Source: Rhododendron vialii (lineage: Eukaryota > Streptophyta > Magnoliopsida > Ericales > Ericaceae). From it: a stretch of DNA of 64,000 bases. The translations under genes and the position numbers were made by a program. The stretch is from the NCBI RefSeq assembly GCF_030253575.1, contig NC_080563.1, positions 38,919,501 through 38,983,500 on the forward strand, in the 5' to 3' direction. Positions 24,695 through 35,035 of the stretch are shown one piece after another. Positions within the stretch are counted from its first letter, which is position 1. Every line of letters begins with the position of its first letter. The notes below the pieces were generated by a model. That model saw only the letters and a program-made list of their open reading frames with translations. It did no database searches and was not told the origin of the DNA.

Positions 24695-25016
24695 AAACCA
24701 CCAAGGTGGTAGCCCAGTTGGTGAGAGTTACCACATCTCTTTAACAACTGCGTAGGTTTGAACCCCGAGAGGCATATGTGTGCAGGTACCCGGTGGTGCC
24801 ATTAAAGACTTTGATTCGAACCCGTAGTTGGACTGAAGAGGGGGATTTCTCGCCACTATGCACCAAGTGGTGTTGTGGTGACGACCCGTCCCCCCGGATG
24901 GTAGCTATGGCTTGAACCAGATATTCCACGCCGGGTCGGGAGCCCCTACGGTCACGCCCAGAGAGGAGTTGCTATGCTGGTCGCCCCCTCCCACTCTTTT
25001 GATGATAAAAAAAAAA
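24695..25016 (+). mobile_element. tRNA-derived SINE, ~322 bp
   Basis: The 5' part contains an A-box-like GGTAGCCCAGTTGGTGAGAG and a B-box-like GGTTTGAACCCCGAG at tRNA-like spacing. It ends in poly(A) at about 25007-25018. A roughly 15-bp target duplication, AATAGATATCAATTC / AATAGATTTCAATTC, flanks it (24680-24694 and 25017-25031). The empty site is at about 10220 in copy A. It is not a functional tRNA gene. Confidence 0.88.
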
Positions 25017-25057
25017 AATAGATTTCAATTCTCAATAAGGAATACATATTTATAAAT

Positions 25058-25877
25058 CATAAATCAATGGTGCTAGTACCACACCGAAACTCACACCCAC
25101 CACTCACATGAGTGATGGATCCTACACACACTACATGTTGAAAATTTACGAAATTTTGGATGAATGAAATTAGGGCTACCGGAGGGTCTTTCGAGGCAAC
25201 TGTGCTGTCTCGAGTTCATTGTATCTGGATGCACCACAATCAATAGACGTATTGATATGTGGATCTTGTAACCCTCATAACCTAGCCTCATGATGGAGTA
25301 TTCAATCTTGTAACCTCCCTATTCAATGGTAGAATTCATTCACCTGTTCATGGCAGCATTCATCTCCAAGAGTTACATAGGCCACCCTCACTCTATAAAA
25401 GGGGACTCACGTTTTGGAGAAGGTACAAGCAAATTCACAACATTCCAACATATTCTAATATTCGTTCTTGAGAGAGAGAGGCAGGCAGTAGTCAGTTCGC
25501 CAAGGTAGTCGAGGGTAATGTTCCGACGGTTTGCGGTTTAGCAGAGCCAACCCCGGGAGGAAGACGCCGAACAAAATCCAACAAAACCCATGGTAGGTGG
25601 CGAATCTTTCTTAAAGAGACTGTAGTATCAGACAAGACTCGGTTTGATATTCTGCAAATTCTGTTTGTATCTCGTTCTCTGTAATCTGTCTACTGCTTAT
25701 GTAATCTGTAATTTGTTCAATCATGCAATTGTATTGCTATCAATGGAATTGTTCTTTGGAATTTTAAGTGATTGGCGAATTTTTCCCAACACTATACACT
25801 CTAGTGTGTGTATGGGATCCATCACTCATGTGAGTATGAGTGTGTGTTTGTGTTTGAGTTTGGATGTGTCACTAGAA
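25058..25877. mobile_element. Palindromic MITE split by a solo LTR
   Basis: The outer parts (about 25058-25135 and 25792-25877) are imperfect inverted repeats. CACTCACATGAGTGATGGATC on the left is mirrored by GATCCATCACTCATGTGAGT on the right, with AACTCA/CACACA-rich ends. Without the LTR it would be a near-complete hairpin of about 165 bp. Copy A lacks it near 10260. Its exact ends are uncertain by a few bases. Confidence 0.6.
25136..25791 (+). mobile_element. Solo LTR, 656 bp, nested in a MITE
   Basis: It starts TGTTGAAAATTTACG and ends TTTTTCCCAACA, flanked by CTACA (25131-25135) and CTATA (25792-25796). A clear TATA box, CTATAAAAGGGG, lies at about 25394, as expected for the U3 promoter of a plus-strand LTR. 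No internal domain is present. It resembles in layout the repeats at 27585-28131 and 38441-38984, perhaps Ty1/copia-like, though the family is not certain. Confidence 0.78.
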
Positions 25878-26140
25878 TTGTTGTTAATAAATTTGTCAAA
25901 TCGACCATTCGTCAACTACCCACTCACTGCACCCATCCTCCCTTTCCACGAAACTGCATGGGAAAATCCTATTGGCGGAATTTCTGGGTCAAGCGAATCT
26001 CTTTCCTTGGTAGCTCAGAATTTTTAACTCCACAAGCTTGGCTTAAAACTCAATACAATATAGCTAATCTTCAATTAAACCAAAGTGAAGGTTTAGCTTC
26101 ATCAAGCACTGAAAAGAAAATTCTCCACAATCCCATTAAA

Positions 26141-27493
26141 ATGAGCCCTCCAATTGTTCAAACCATCTCAGAGTGCTTCATCAAATCACAATATCCAGTA
26201 GAAGAGGTAAAGCCTTCAATCCATTTGGCCTCATGGGACACATTCATGCTCTCAGCGAATTACATCCAAAAGGGTCTTCTGTTCATTAAGCCTCAAACAA
26301 CAACTGATCAAGAAAATCCAGTAAAATCCCTCCTAAATAGGCTCAAGGATTCCCTCTCTCTCACCCTTGTTCATTTCTATCCCCTCACCGGTCGACTCGC
26401 GACCCTGAAACAAGAAAACCCGCCTTCTTACTCTGTGTGTATCGATTGCAACAATAGTCCCGGAGCAAAATTTATCTATGCAACTGCGGATTTAACTGTC
26501 GCTGACATTCTTTCGCCTGTTGATGTTCCTGTAGTCGTCCAATCCTTCTTCGATCACGACAGAGCGATTAATCACGACGGGCATTCGATGTCACTGCTGT
26601 CGATTCAAGTCACGGAGTTAATCGATGGGATTTTTATCGGTTGCTCGGCCAACCACGCGGTTATTGACGGAACATCTTATTGGCATTTCTTCGAGATTTT
26701 GTCGAACACTTTCAGTGCAGAGGATAAGAATCCTGGAATTTCTCGACCCCCATTTCTTAAACGCTGGTTCCCCAACGGGCACGGTCCTATCCACAACCTG
26801 CCTTTCTCTCACCGTGAGCAGTTTATTGGGAGATTTGGAACGCCCCCGCTGAGAGAGAGAATTTTCCATTTCTCGTCGGGATCCATAGCCAAACTGAAAG
26901 CAAAGGCTAATTCTGAAAGCAAATCAACCAAGATTTCCTCGTTCCAATCTGTATCCGCACTTGTCTGGAGGTGCGTGGTCCGGGCCCGCCGTCTTGCACA
27001 CGATCCAGAAACCACTTGCACCATGACTGCAAATAGCCGAAGCAGAATGGACCCGCCATTGCCGAATGAGTACTTCGGGAATTTGGTGAGCAGATTGACG
27101 GGAAAAGCCTCCGTTGGCGAACTGCTTGATCACGGATTGGGGTGGGCGGCGTGGCGATTGCACGAGGCGGTGGAGGCCCACACCGGTAAGGCGGTGCAAC
27201 AGTGGGTGGAGAAGTGGATGGAGGATCCAGCTATATACACGTGTGGGCATAACCCGTATGGGTTAGTATTGGCGGGCTCCCCGCGGTTTAGGATGTACGA
27301 GAATGAGTTTGGAATGGGAAAAGCCGTGGCGATTCGGAGCGGGTACGGGAATAAGTTCGACGGGAAAGTGATGTTTTACCCTGGGTATGAAGGCGGGGGA
27401 AGCATGGATTTGGAGGTTAACCTCCCGCCAGAAACAATGGCGGCGCTTGAATCTGATGGTGAGTTTATGGATGGCCTCAATGGATATTGCTGA
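26141..27493 (+). CDS. BAHD acyltransferase B4 (At3g50280-like), intact
   Basis: A 450-residue single-exon BAHD protein starting MSPPIVQTISECFIKS. The reading frame is open upstream to 25808. The start at 26141 is preferred because it aligns with every other copy and the upstream codons fall in duplicated leader and MITE sequence. The catalytic motif is HAVID (H172, D176) and EFGMG lies at about 389-393. Compared with B1/B3 it lacks four residues in the TCGHNPYGLVL loop, as B6 does. Its leader (CTCCACAATCCCATTAAAATG) is shared with B2. It is closest to B2 in the N-terminal half. Substrate is unknown. Confidence 0.93.
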   Translation: MSPPIVQTISECFIKSQYPVEEVKPSIHLASWDTFMLSANYIQKGLLFIKPQTTTDQENPVKSLLNRLKDSLSLTLVHFYPLTGRLATLKQENPPSYSVCIDCNNSPGAKFIYATADLTVADILSPVDVPVVVQSFFDHDRAINHDGHSMSLLSIQVTELIDGIFIGCSANHAVIDGTSYWHFFEILSNTFSAEDKNPGISRPPFLKRWFPNGHGPIHNLPFSHREQFIGRFGTPPLRERIFHFSSGSIAKLKAKANSESKSTKISSFQSVSALVWRCVVRARRLAHDPETTCTMTANSRSRMDPPLPNEYFGNLVSRLTGKASVGELLDHGLGWAAWRLHEAVEAHTGKAVQQWVEKWMEDPAIYTCGHNPYGLVLAGSPRFRMYENEFGMGKAVAIRSGYGNKFDGKVMFYPGYEGGGSMDLEVNLPPETMAALESDGEFMDGLNGYC

Positions 27494-27584
27494 AGGAAAA
27501 TTATCAACATTTGTTCATCGTTATTGTAAAGGGGGACAAATTTACCAGCAATAGTCCAATTATCCTGGTTTGTACTACTTGAAG

Positions 27585-28131
27585 AAGACAATCCGGTGGT
27601 CAAGAGACCGCCAAGAAAGAAGAACGCCGACACCATCACCACCGATCGTCACCGTCGCCACAACGTCCTGCACCATCCCCAATCGTCACTGCCCCCTATT
27701 CATGGTTGTGTATTCAAGGCCACGAAATCAATTTCTTGCAGCAAATCAAGGATCACCTGAGGTGTATATATTGGGCATCTAATTCTTCATCTCATCATAA
27801 GTTCTACGAAATATACACTGTCCAGTCCAATATTATTCTTTTGTGAGAGAGAGGCAGATGTTCATTAAGTTTGCCAAGACAGCTTTCTAGTGGTTTTTCG
27901 ATAGCCGTAGTCTAGCTATTCTATCCTCGGAGACAGACACCGGTCAACCTTCTACTCTCAACGGTACGGCGGTGAATCTATTTTAAAAAGACTAATTCAG
28001 GGGTCGATTCAATTTATGTATTCCAGTCCATTTGATATTCTGTCTATGTAACTTGTAATCTGTAATTCGAATTTATTGTTAATGAAATGTGTACTCTGGA
28101 ATTCATCGATCATATTGTATTTTTTCCAACA
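27585..28131. repeat. Repeat shared with 38441-38984, LTR-like end
   Basis: B4 3'-flank homology (compare 32066-32165) breaks near 27585. The following 547 bp recur at 38441-38984, and the first copy ends TTTTTTCCAACA in the manner of an LTR. A TATATATT-containing block and a GTAATCTGTAATTCG block resemble the solo LTR at 25136. No paired LTR or internal domain was found. It is probably part of an old LTR element. Confidence 0.4.
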
Positions 28132-28596
28132 ATAGTTGGTGACTATGAAAAGAGCCAAGACTAGTAAAAGTTGACGTAGAGCACATCTTAACCCTTGGTT
28201 GAAAGCTTAATCGCATAGTTTATAAAAATATAATTTCGATACACTTTTGAAGGTTGTTTAACACATTAGAAAATTGTGTTTTTTGTCCTTTCCTGCCATG
28301 TTGACAGCCTAATTGATCAAGGAGTAAAAGCATAGACTGAGTCAGCATTGGAGGGATAGATGATTCTGCCTTGTTCTCTTCCCTTTTCAAAAAGAATTTT
28401 TCAAAAAATTCTCCCTACTTCCAACATTTTTTTCTCTATCTCTCTCCACTTATTATCCCTACTATTTTTCAAAACACAAACCAAACAAACAAGTCACACG
28501 AAACAGGACCACAATCTGATCAAGAAGTAAAAGCATTAATTTGAAATTAACATGCGTCCAAGGAAGATATGATCTTAAAAGCCTATAAATAAATAA

Positions 28597-29842
28597 TAGG
28601 GAAAAAAACTGAAATGATCCCTATAGTTAAGTGTTTGTGTCAACTTGGTCCCCGTAATTGTAATTGGCTCGATTTACACTCTGTACTTTCCATTTTGTTT
28701 TAACTTGGTCCAATTACGAACTGCCGTTAGTCCGCCGTTAGTTCTTTTAACAGCAAAATCAAATGGCCCCTTTTTTGGGGTTAAAATAGTAATTCTCTCA
28801 TTCCCCTCTTGCCCTAATATTAGGGGTGTGCACGGGTCGGGCGGTCGGGTTTGATACCCAACATGGCGGGTAACAAATGTTTTAAGCCCACAAACCGAAC
28901 CGAAAATGGGTAAGAACCGTCCGCGAACCCGATTCTTTACGTCGGGTCAGGTTTGACCAAAAACTGAATTAATCTTTATGAATTGTTCTAGTCGGGTAAG
29001 AAACGCACCAACCCGGACCCCGAACCAAAATTTGATTTTTAATAGAAAATGAACCCGTGCCCGTCCGTAGCACATGTTCGACCCCATCCAGGACCCTTCG
29101 GGTCGGGTCGGGTCGCGGGTGGACGGGTTTTTTGCACAGACCTACCTAATATATTGAACCAAAACACAGCTCATTCTTCCATTCTCCATTGATAATGAGG
29201 CACTTGAGAAGAAATTTGGTTATAGTTTTCTGCAAAAAGTTGCCCTCTAATTCAGCATTTTCATGATCAGCCATGAGGCAACATAACAATTGGTATTGTC
29301 TATCTGTTCAACTTGTAGACAAATACTGAGATGCCTATTTTTCTGCATAGTACTGAAAATACATATAGAACCATGTCCAAAAGTCACAACATGACATAGA
29401 TCCAAAAGTCACAACATGATAAAGAACTATGTCCAAAAGTCAGAATATTACATAAACTCAGGGGTTGTTCGGCTAAATAAGCCAAGTGGCTTCTTTTTTT
29501 TTGTTCTTATTCAATTTTTTTTGCATTTGTTAGTTTTTTTGTCAATTTTTTCGGGATTATTATTTCGTCATGACGAGAGGAACCTAAAAAGTAAAAAATT
29601 ACCATCAAAATCCAATTTTTTTGAATAAATACCAAAAAATTGGCTTATTAGCTTAGTTTTATCTTTATTGGCTTATTTTTGTCTTTATTTAAAAGGACTA
29701 ACGGCGGACTAACGGCAGTTAGTAATTGGACCAAATTGGAACAAAATGAAAAGTATAGAGTATAAATTGAGCCAATTACAACTACAGGGACCAAGTTGAC
29801 ACAAATATTTAACTACAGGGACCATTTCGGGTTTTTCCCCTA
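28597..29842. mobile_element. Mutator-like element with ~150-bp TIRs, 1.25 kb
   Basis: The left end TAGGGAAAAAAACTGAAATG extends for about 150 bp and is matched in reverse complement by the right end (TAGGGGAAAAACCCGAAATG on the minus strand). Both arms finish in a CCGTTAGTCCGCCGTTAGT block. Flanking 9-mers AATAAATAA and AATTAATTA are partly alike, as in a decayed 9-bp duplication. No transposase is present. The interior holds a nested hAT-like element (28821-29144) and a fragment of the foldback MITE family. Confidence 0.78.
28821..29144. mobile_element. hAT-like non-autonomous element, 324 bp
   Basis: The ends TAGGGGTGTGC and TAGGTCTGTGC (reverse complement of the right end) are inverted repeats. 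A perfect 8-bp duplication CCTAATAT lies at 28813-28820 and 29145-29152. Eight-base duplications and TAGGG ends are typical of hAT elements. The interior is rich in GGGTCGGG-type repeats and non-coding. It is nested in the Mutator-like element. Confidence 0.88.
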
Positions 29843-30373
29843 AATTAATTAAGCATTAGCCATTAGGTAGCAGTAGTTGATGAATGGTGACTAAGAAAAG
29901 GAGCCAGACCAGATACAGAAAATTGTACCTTAATTCTTATTAAGGTGCAACACTCTTTTTAATTACTATAAAGTCTAGATATGTGCTGGGAATGTTGTCA
30001 GAGTTGAGAACGTTCTCAGAACTAGGACCTTCTAAGAACGAATTACCACAAAGTCTAGGTATGTACTCAGAACGTTCTCAACTAGTATAAAATATCCATA
30101 GCTATCAGTATTACCAGGACAATTTTTTATCGTAAAAAAAGGAGCCCACAATTTTTCTTTATCGTAGCAGTAGTTGATGAATGGTGACTAAGAAAAGGAG
30201 CCCACATGTTTTTTTTTATCGTAACCTACCAGGACAATTTGATCACATGAATTATTGTTGGGTACCTTCAAATTTTCGATCTCCTACATAATAACTACAT
30301 AAGCTAGCTTCCATATTAAAACACAACTGATTTTCAACTAAGAGCTTCATAAAACCACAATATCCCACTAACC

Positions 30374-31721
30374 ATGAACCTTCCAATTGTTCAAACCATC
30401 TCGGAGTGCTTCATCAAACCACAATATCCTGCAGAAGAGGTGAAGCCTCCAATCCACTTGGCCTCATGGGACATAGCCATGCTCTCTGTGCATTACATCC
30501 AAAAGGGTCTCCTGTTCATTAAGCCCCAAACAACAACAAATCATCAAGAAAACCCAGTCGAATCTCTCCTAAACAGGCTCAAGGACTCCCTCTCCCGCAC
30601 CCTCGTTCATTTCTACCCCCTCTCCGGTCGACTCGCAACCCTGAAACAAGAAAATCCGCCTTCTTACTCTATTTACATTGATTGTAACAATAGTCCCGGA
30701 GCAAAATTTATCTACGCAACTGCTGACTTAACTGTTTCTGACATACTTTCGCCCGTTGATGTTCCCGTGGTTGTTCAGTCCTTCTTTGACCACGACAGGG
30801 CGGTTAATCACGATGGACATTCGATGTCGCTGCTGTCAATTCAAGTCACGGAGTTAACCGATGGGGTTTTCATCGGTTGTTCGATAAACCACATGGTGGT
30901 TGACGGAACATCTTACTGGCATTTCTTTGAAATGCTGTCCCACGCCTTCCGTGCACGAGAAGAGAATCCCGAGATTCCCCGGCCCCCAGTTCTTACCCGC
31001 TGGTTTCCCGAGGGGTATGGCCCTGTTCTCAACCTCCCTTTCTCTCACCACGATCAGTTCATAAGCAGATTCAAACCACCCCCGCTTAAAGAGAGAATCT
31101 TCCACCTGTCATCAGTATCCGTAGCCAAACTCAAATCCAAGGCCAATTCCGAGTCCAAAACCAACAAGATTTCCTCGTTCCAGGCAGTATCCGCACTCGT
31201 TTGGAGGTGCGTTACGCGCGCCCGCCGCCTCCCGCACGACCAAGAAACAAGCTGCAGAATGGCTGCGAATAACCGAGCCCGGATAGCCGACCGAGTACTT
31301 CGGGAATTCAATGCAAACAGTGAGGGGAAAAGCCTCGGCAGGGGAACTGCTCGGGCACGGGTTCGGGTGGGCAGCGTGGCTGTTGCACGAGGAGGTGGCG
31401 GGCCATTGCGACGCGGCAGTAAGGGAGTGGGTGGGTAATTGGGTTAAGGACCCATTTATATACCAGTTTGCGCAGTTTTTCGACCCGTTTAGTTTGATGA
31501 TGGGGAGCTCGCCACGGTTTGAGATGTACGGGAATGAGTTTGGGATGGGGAGAGCGGTGGCCGTTCGGAGTGGGTACGCAAATAAGTTCGACGGGAAAGT
31601 GACGTCGTATCCGGGGCATGAAGGCGGCGGAAGCATGGATTTGGAGGTTTGCCTCCCACCGGAAACAATGGCGGGGCTCGAATCTGATGGTGAGTTTATG
31701 GGTGCGGTCAGTTCTTATTAG
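30374..31721 (+). pseudogene. BAHD acyltransferase B5, frameshifted
   Basis: The frame is open from MNLPIVQTISECFIKP through the catalytic HMVVD motif to residue ~304 (ANNRARI). Compared with B9, 11 nt are missing near 31285, which removes the DTPLPTEYFGN region and shifts the frame. The correct frame resumes at about 31290 and runs through NEFGMGRAVAVRSGYANK to the stop at 31719-31721. Read literally the protein is 354 residues with an unrelated tail. It belongs to the B7/B9 subgroup (HMVVD, FDPFSLMMG, EFMGAV). The rest is well preserved, so the lesion is young, or the base calls could be checked. Confidence 0.88.
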
Positions 31722-32180
31722 TCACGTAATCTTTCAGTAGGACCTTTCGCTCGCGCTTGCAAAAATGGCTCTACGCTCGTCCTCGCAATCGTTAGTTTTA
31801 ATACTCTTTCCTGTGAAATGCATAATATGCATTCATATGAGAATTTTCTGTTTTCTTTAACATTTTGTGCCCCTTCACCAACTTGTGTCGCCCAGCTTTC
31901 TTGCCTCATTCGGATCATCCAGTAAGAGGGGTGAAGTAACTTTTACTGGCACAGATGGTGGAATAGGATGATTAATTAGCAATAGGCATAATACAACGGA
32001 CTCACATGTTCGGAGTGTGTCCAAACACAAATACAAGCACAAATGTGTTTAAAGTTATTCGATGAATATTGCTGAAGGACAAAATATCAACATTTGTTCA
32101 TCTTTGTTGTAAAGGAGGACAAATTTACTCCCAATAGTCCAATTATCCTACTTTGTACTACTTGAATATTAATTTGCAAG

Positions 32181-32218
<38 letters not shown>

Positions 32219-34005
32219 GAAGAGTTCTCAGCAAGCATCAGCCCTAAGCCCCTAGCATCGCTGACCTGAGGAATGGTGACAATCTCAGCACACTCCCTCT
32301 CTCTGAGTTTCGTAGTTTGAGTTTGTTTTCCTGCCCACACTGTGAGGTTCTGGTACTTTGAGTTCAATTATTAAATTAGTTAGATTAAAGTCTTGAAAAA
32401 AAAAACACTTTATTGTCTAGATCTTGGCAACCAAGCTAATCCAAGATAGGTGAATAGCAGAACAGATAAGAAAAACAGACTGAGATAGCAGTGAATGGAG
32501 AGATGACCAAGCAAACACACATGAAATCACTATCCGAAGAAGTAAGCATTTGAAATTAACATTCGTTCAAGGAAGATATTCCCATGCTGAACCTAGCTAA
32601 ATCTTTGCCATTTTGTGATTCGTACAAAATTTCAAATCTCTTATCTTATGGGTATAAAAGATTTGTTTACGAAACAAATTGACGACTTGACTATCGGAAG
32701 GTCTCTTGACGTAATCGAAAGGCCTCCCGTTGATTCATTGTAACTGGACGAGGCTAGCAAACGAAAGACCTCTTGTTGATTCATTGTATCTGGACGAAAC
32801 TCTTTAATTTCCAGTAGTTTTTAGCAGGTTAATACTCTCACCCCATGAAAAGTGGTTATGGCCGAATTAATTCACTCCACCTATTCAATTCCAGAGTTTT
32901 TCCCCTATTCTTTTTTTCGGTCCCGCTAATAAGGGTCCGTGGGGCAATAGTTTAAGTCATAATAAATATAGTATATTATAGTATTTAGGGGCCATTTCAC
33001 TTTTGTAGAAAAAAGAACTTTTAAAAAAGAATGCAATTTCAAGTTCAAAAATTATGTATTTACGCAAATAATTTTCCCACCAATATGAATCTTATTTGAT
33101 AGATCTCATTAAGATCTTTTAAACGGTGCAAAAAAAATTAAAAAAATATTTTTCATTTTCATTATATTTGAGTTTGAAATTACCTTCGTTTGAAAAAAAA
33201 AACTTTTTGGAAAAGTGGAACACCACCTTACTATACTCTACATTAACTGTTTTGTAATCAACAATAACCATTTGTTTAGGATAAATAAACAACATTAAAT
33301 GCATCATTGATTGGAGTTCTTTTACTTTCCAATAGTACCCCAATACGCAAGTAAAATTTATTTCTTTTTATTCTTTTTAAAAGAAGATAAACTACATAAA
33401 ACTAGAAAAGAAGAATAAAAATGTAATCAAACAATGGGATGACAACTACCACGTATCATCCTCCTCAACCTCACTGACAAAAAATGAGGTCAATGGAAAA
33501 ACTTTATTAAAAACTAGTAATTCATTTTACAAATAGTTGCCCCCTTATATTACCCAAAAGTCATTCATCCTGAAAAATTACATAAACTTATTGTATTAAA
33601 AACTAGTAACGTTAAAGTTTATGCTTACATAAACTAGTAACGTTAAACTTTAACCATTTGCTGGACCAATGCCGGCAAAGCCTCGCCGGCGGGTGCTCAG
33701 CACGAAGCTGCACAACAGCTTCCCCCAGTCCTTCAATTAATTCATGTAGTTGGAGAACTCCTCATTTGCCAATGTAATTAATTACCAGCATAAGTTAAGA
33801 TGGTGTTGTCCAACTTTTTAATATGCTCTAACTTATGCGCCAGGGCAGGGTCATCAACTAGCGTTTGCCTTCTTTTATTTCTCCAAAAGTTTAGGATTCC
33901 ATTAATAACAACCTATATTCAATTCAGGAGTTTTTCTCCTATTCTTTCTTTTTTTTTTCCAAAAAGTTTAGGATTTTCATTGATGTGGGATGTAAAAATC
34001 CATCG
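31722..34005. other. Intergenic, patchwork of BAHD flanks
   Basis: The first 250 bp match the B9 3' flank (52915-53200). At about 32066 the sequence switches to the B4-type 3' flank, and at about 32590-32660 to B3-type upstream sequence. A (CT)n microsatellite lies at 32184-32216. Two related 50-bp stretches near 32700-32800 each contain TTGATTCATTGTA. The rest is AT-rich. A region at about 33660-33870 reads as possible protein-coding remnant on the minus strand but I recognise no family. Confidence 0.6.
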
Positions 34006-34263
34006 GTAGGGGCGCGTTCCGCCTTAGATGGAAGCACCCGCGCGAGCAGTGATGGACGAAGCGGAAGCGAGAATGTCAGCTTGAGTAATGTAAACATTGG
34101 TGAGAATCCAATACCCCGAAAACCTAAGGGTTCCTCCGCAAGGTTCGTCCACGGAAGGTGAGTCAGGGCCTAAGATCAAGCCAAAAGGAGTAGTCGATGG
34201 GCAACAGGTGAATATTCCTGTACTACCCTTTGTTGGTCCCGAGGGACGGAGGAGGCTAGGTTA
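34006..34263 (+). pseudogene. Plastid 23S rRNA fragment (NUPT)
   Basis: About 258 bp match the chloroplast 23S rRNA from memory, including GCACCCGCGCGAGCAG, GACGAAGCGGAAGCGAGAAT, CCGAAAACCTAAGGGTTCCT, CAACAGGTGAATATTCCTGT and GTCCCGAGGGACGGAGGAGG. Several differences from the conserved gene are visible (for example GATGGGCAACAGG), as expected for decay in the nucleus. Both ends break into unrelated AT-rich DNA. This is a nuclear insertion of plastid DNA, not a working rRNA gene. Confidence 0.9.
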
Positions 34264-34367
34264 CGAAGAGCTTAAAATATAGGGCTTATTCTTTTCGAGA
34301 GATAAAATAGCCGAATAGGCAAGTAGGCAATCCAAAGATCTACTCCTCCAAACCTCATACATGCATA

Positions 34368-34600
34368 CACTACAAGAAAATCAAGATCTGCCAACGGTTT
34401 TGTTAGCGACGGTTCAAAAAACCGTTAGTAAAAATTGGGTGTAGTAACGGTTTCTAAAGCATTACTAGAACTGGGCATACAGTAACCGTTTTCAATGAAC
34501 CGTTAGTAAAGCCCCACACTGTTGCCACGGCTTTCTATGGGCCGTTAGTATAACCTGTTCCTTTTTCCCCCGGCCCCAATTATTTGGGCGCGAAATAATT
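34368..34600. mobile_element. CACTA (En/Spm) element terminus
   Basis: Starts with the diagnostic terminus CACTACAAGAAAA, followed by sub-terminal repeats in both orientations of the AACGGTT / AACCGTTAGTAA type at about 34393-34550, as in CACTA elements. A matching right end was not confirmed. The best candidate is ATTCTTGTAGTG ending at about 35899, without convincing sub-terminal repeats. Two copies of a 29-bp CCCGCTCCTGATTTTCCC-type repeat follow at 34602-34660. Confidence 0.72.
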
Positions 34601-34773
34601 GGCCCGCTCCTGATTTTCCCCCAAATTAGCCCGCTCCTGATTTTCCCCCAAATTAGCCCTAAGTTTTTCCATCTATTCACTCTTTCTCACCAGCTTTAGC
34701 CACACCAAACACCGATTCAGAGAAGACGATCTAAGACAAACAGGTGGGTTACTCCCTCCTTCCTCTCGCTGTA

Positions 34774-34775
<2 letters not shown>

Positions 34776-34844
<69 letters not shown>

Positions 34845-34964
34845 CCCTCTAAACATTGTAAACATCGTTCTCTTGTTCCAGATTTTCCTTCTCTCGTTCT
34901 CTCACTAAACATCCATCTGTTTCTCCTCCACGCCACACCGCACCTGGAGAAGACGAAGACGACA

Positions 34965-35031
<67 letters not shown>
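34776..35031. repeat. Two long (CT)n microsatellites
   Basis: About 65 bp of CT at 34776-34840 and about 60 bp at 34971-35031 are separated by a C/T-rich stretch. The surroundings look like a CT-rich plant 5' UTR, perhaps captured in the CACTA element. The open frames here (repeated RE or SL dipeptides) are artefacts of the repeat. Confidence 0.95.

Positions 35032-35035
<4 letters not shown>

Larger units (their letters stand above)
13770..26140. repeat. Segmental duplication, copy B (spacer B3 to B4)
   Basis: Colinear with 3144-10498 but about 5 kb longer. The extra length is explained by later insertions: nested LTRs (16403-20382), a SINE (22652-22823), a hairpin MITE (23149-23318), a second SINE (24695-25016) and a MITE carrying a solo LTR (about 25058-25877). 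Removing each at its target duplication restores the copy A sequence. Copy B also lacks the 3780-4275 portion of copy A. Confidence 0.9.

Noticed and set aside
24695-25016. tRNA gene
   Set aside because: A- and B-box-like sequences are present, but there is no cloverleaf with proper acceptor stem, and poly(A) plus a target duplication mark it as a SINE.
25808-26140. N-terminal extension of B4 (111 extra residues)
   Set aside because: The open frame runs through MITE and leader sequence. The paralogs start at the equivalent of 26141 and share that leader as 5' UTR.
34097-34282. 61-residue plus-strand frame
   Set aside because: It lies within the plastid 23S rRNA fragment and is not protein coding.
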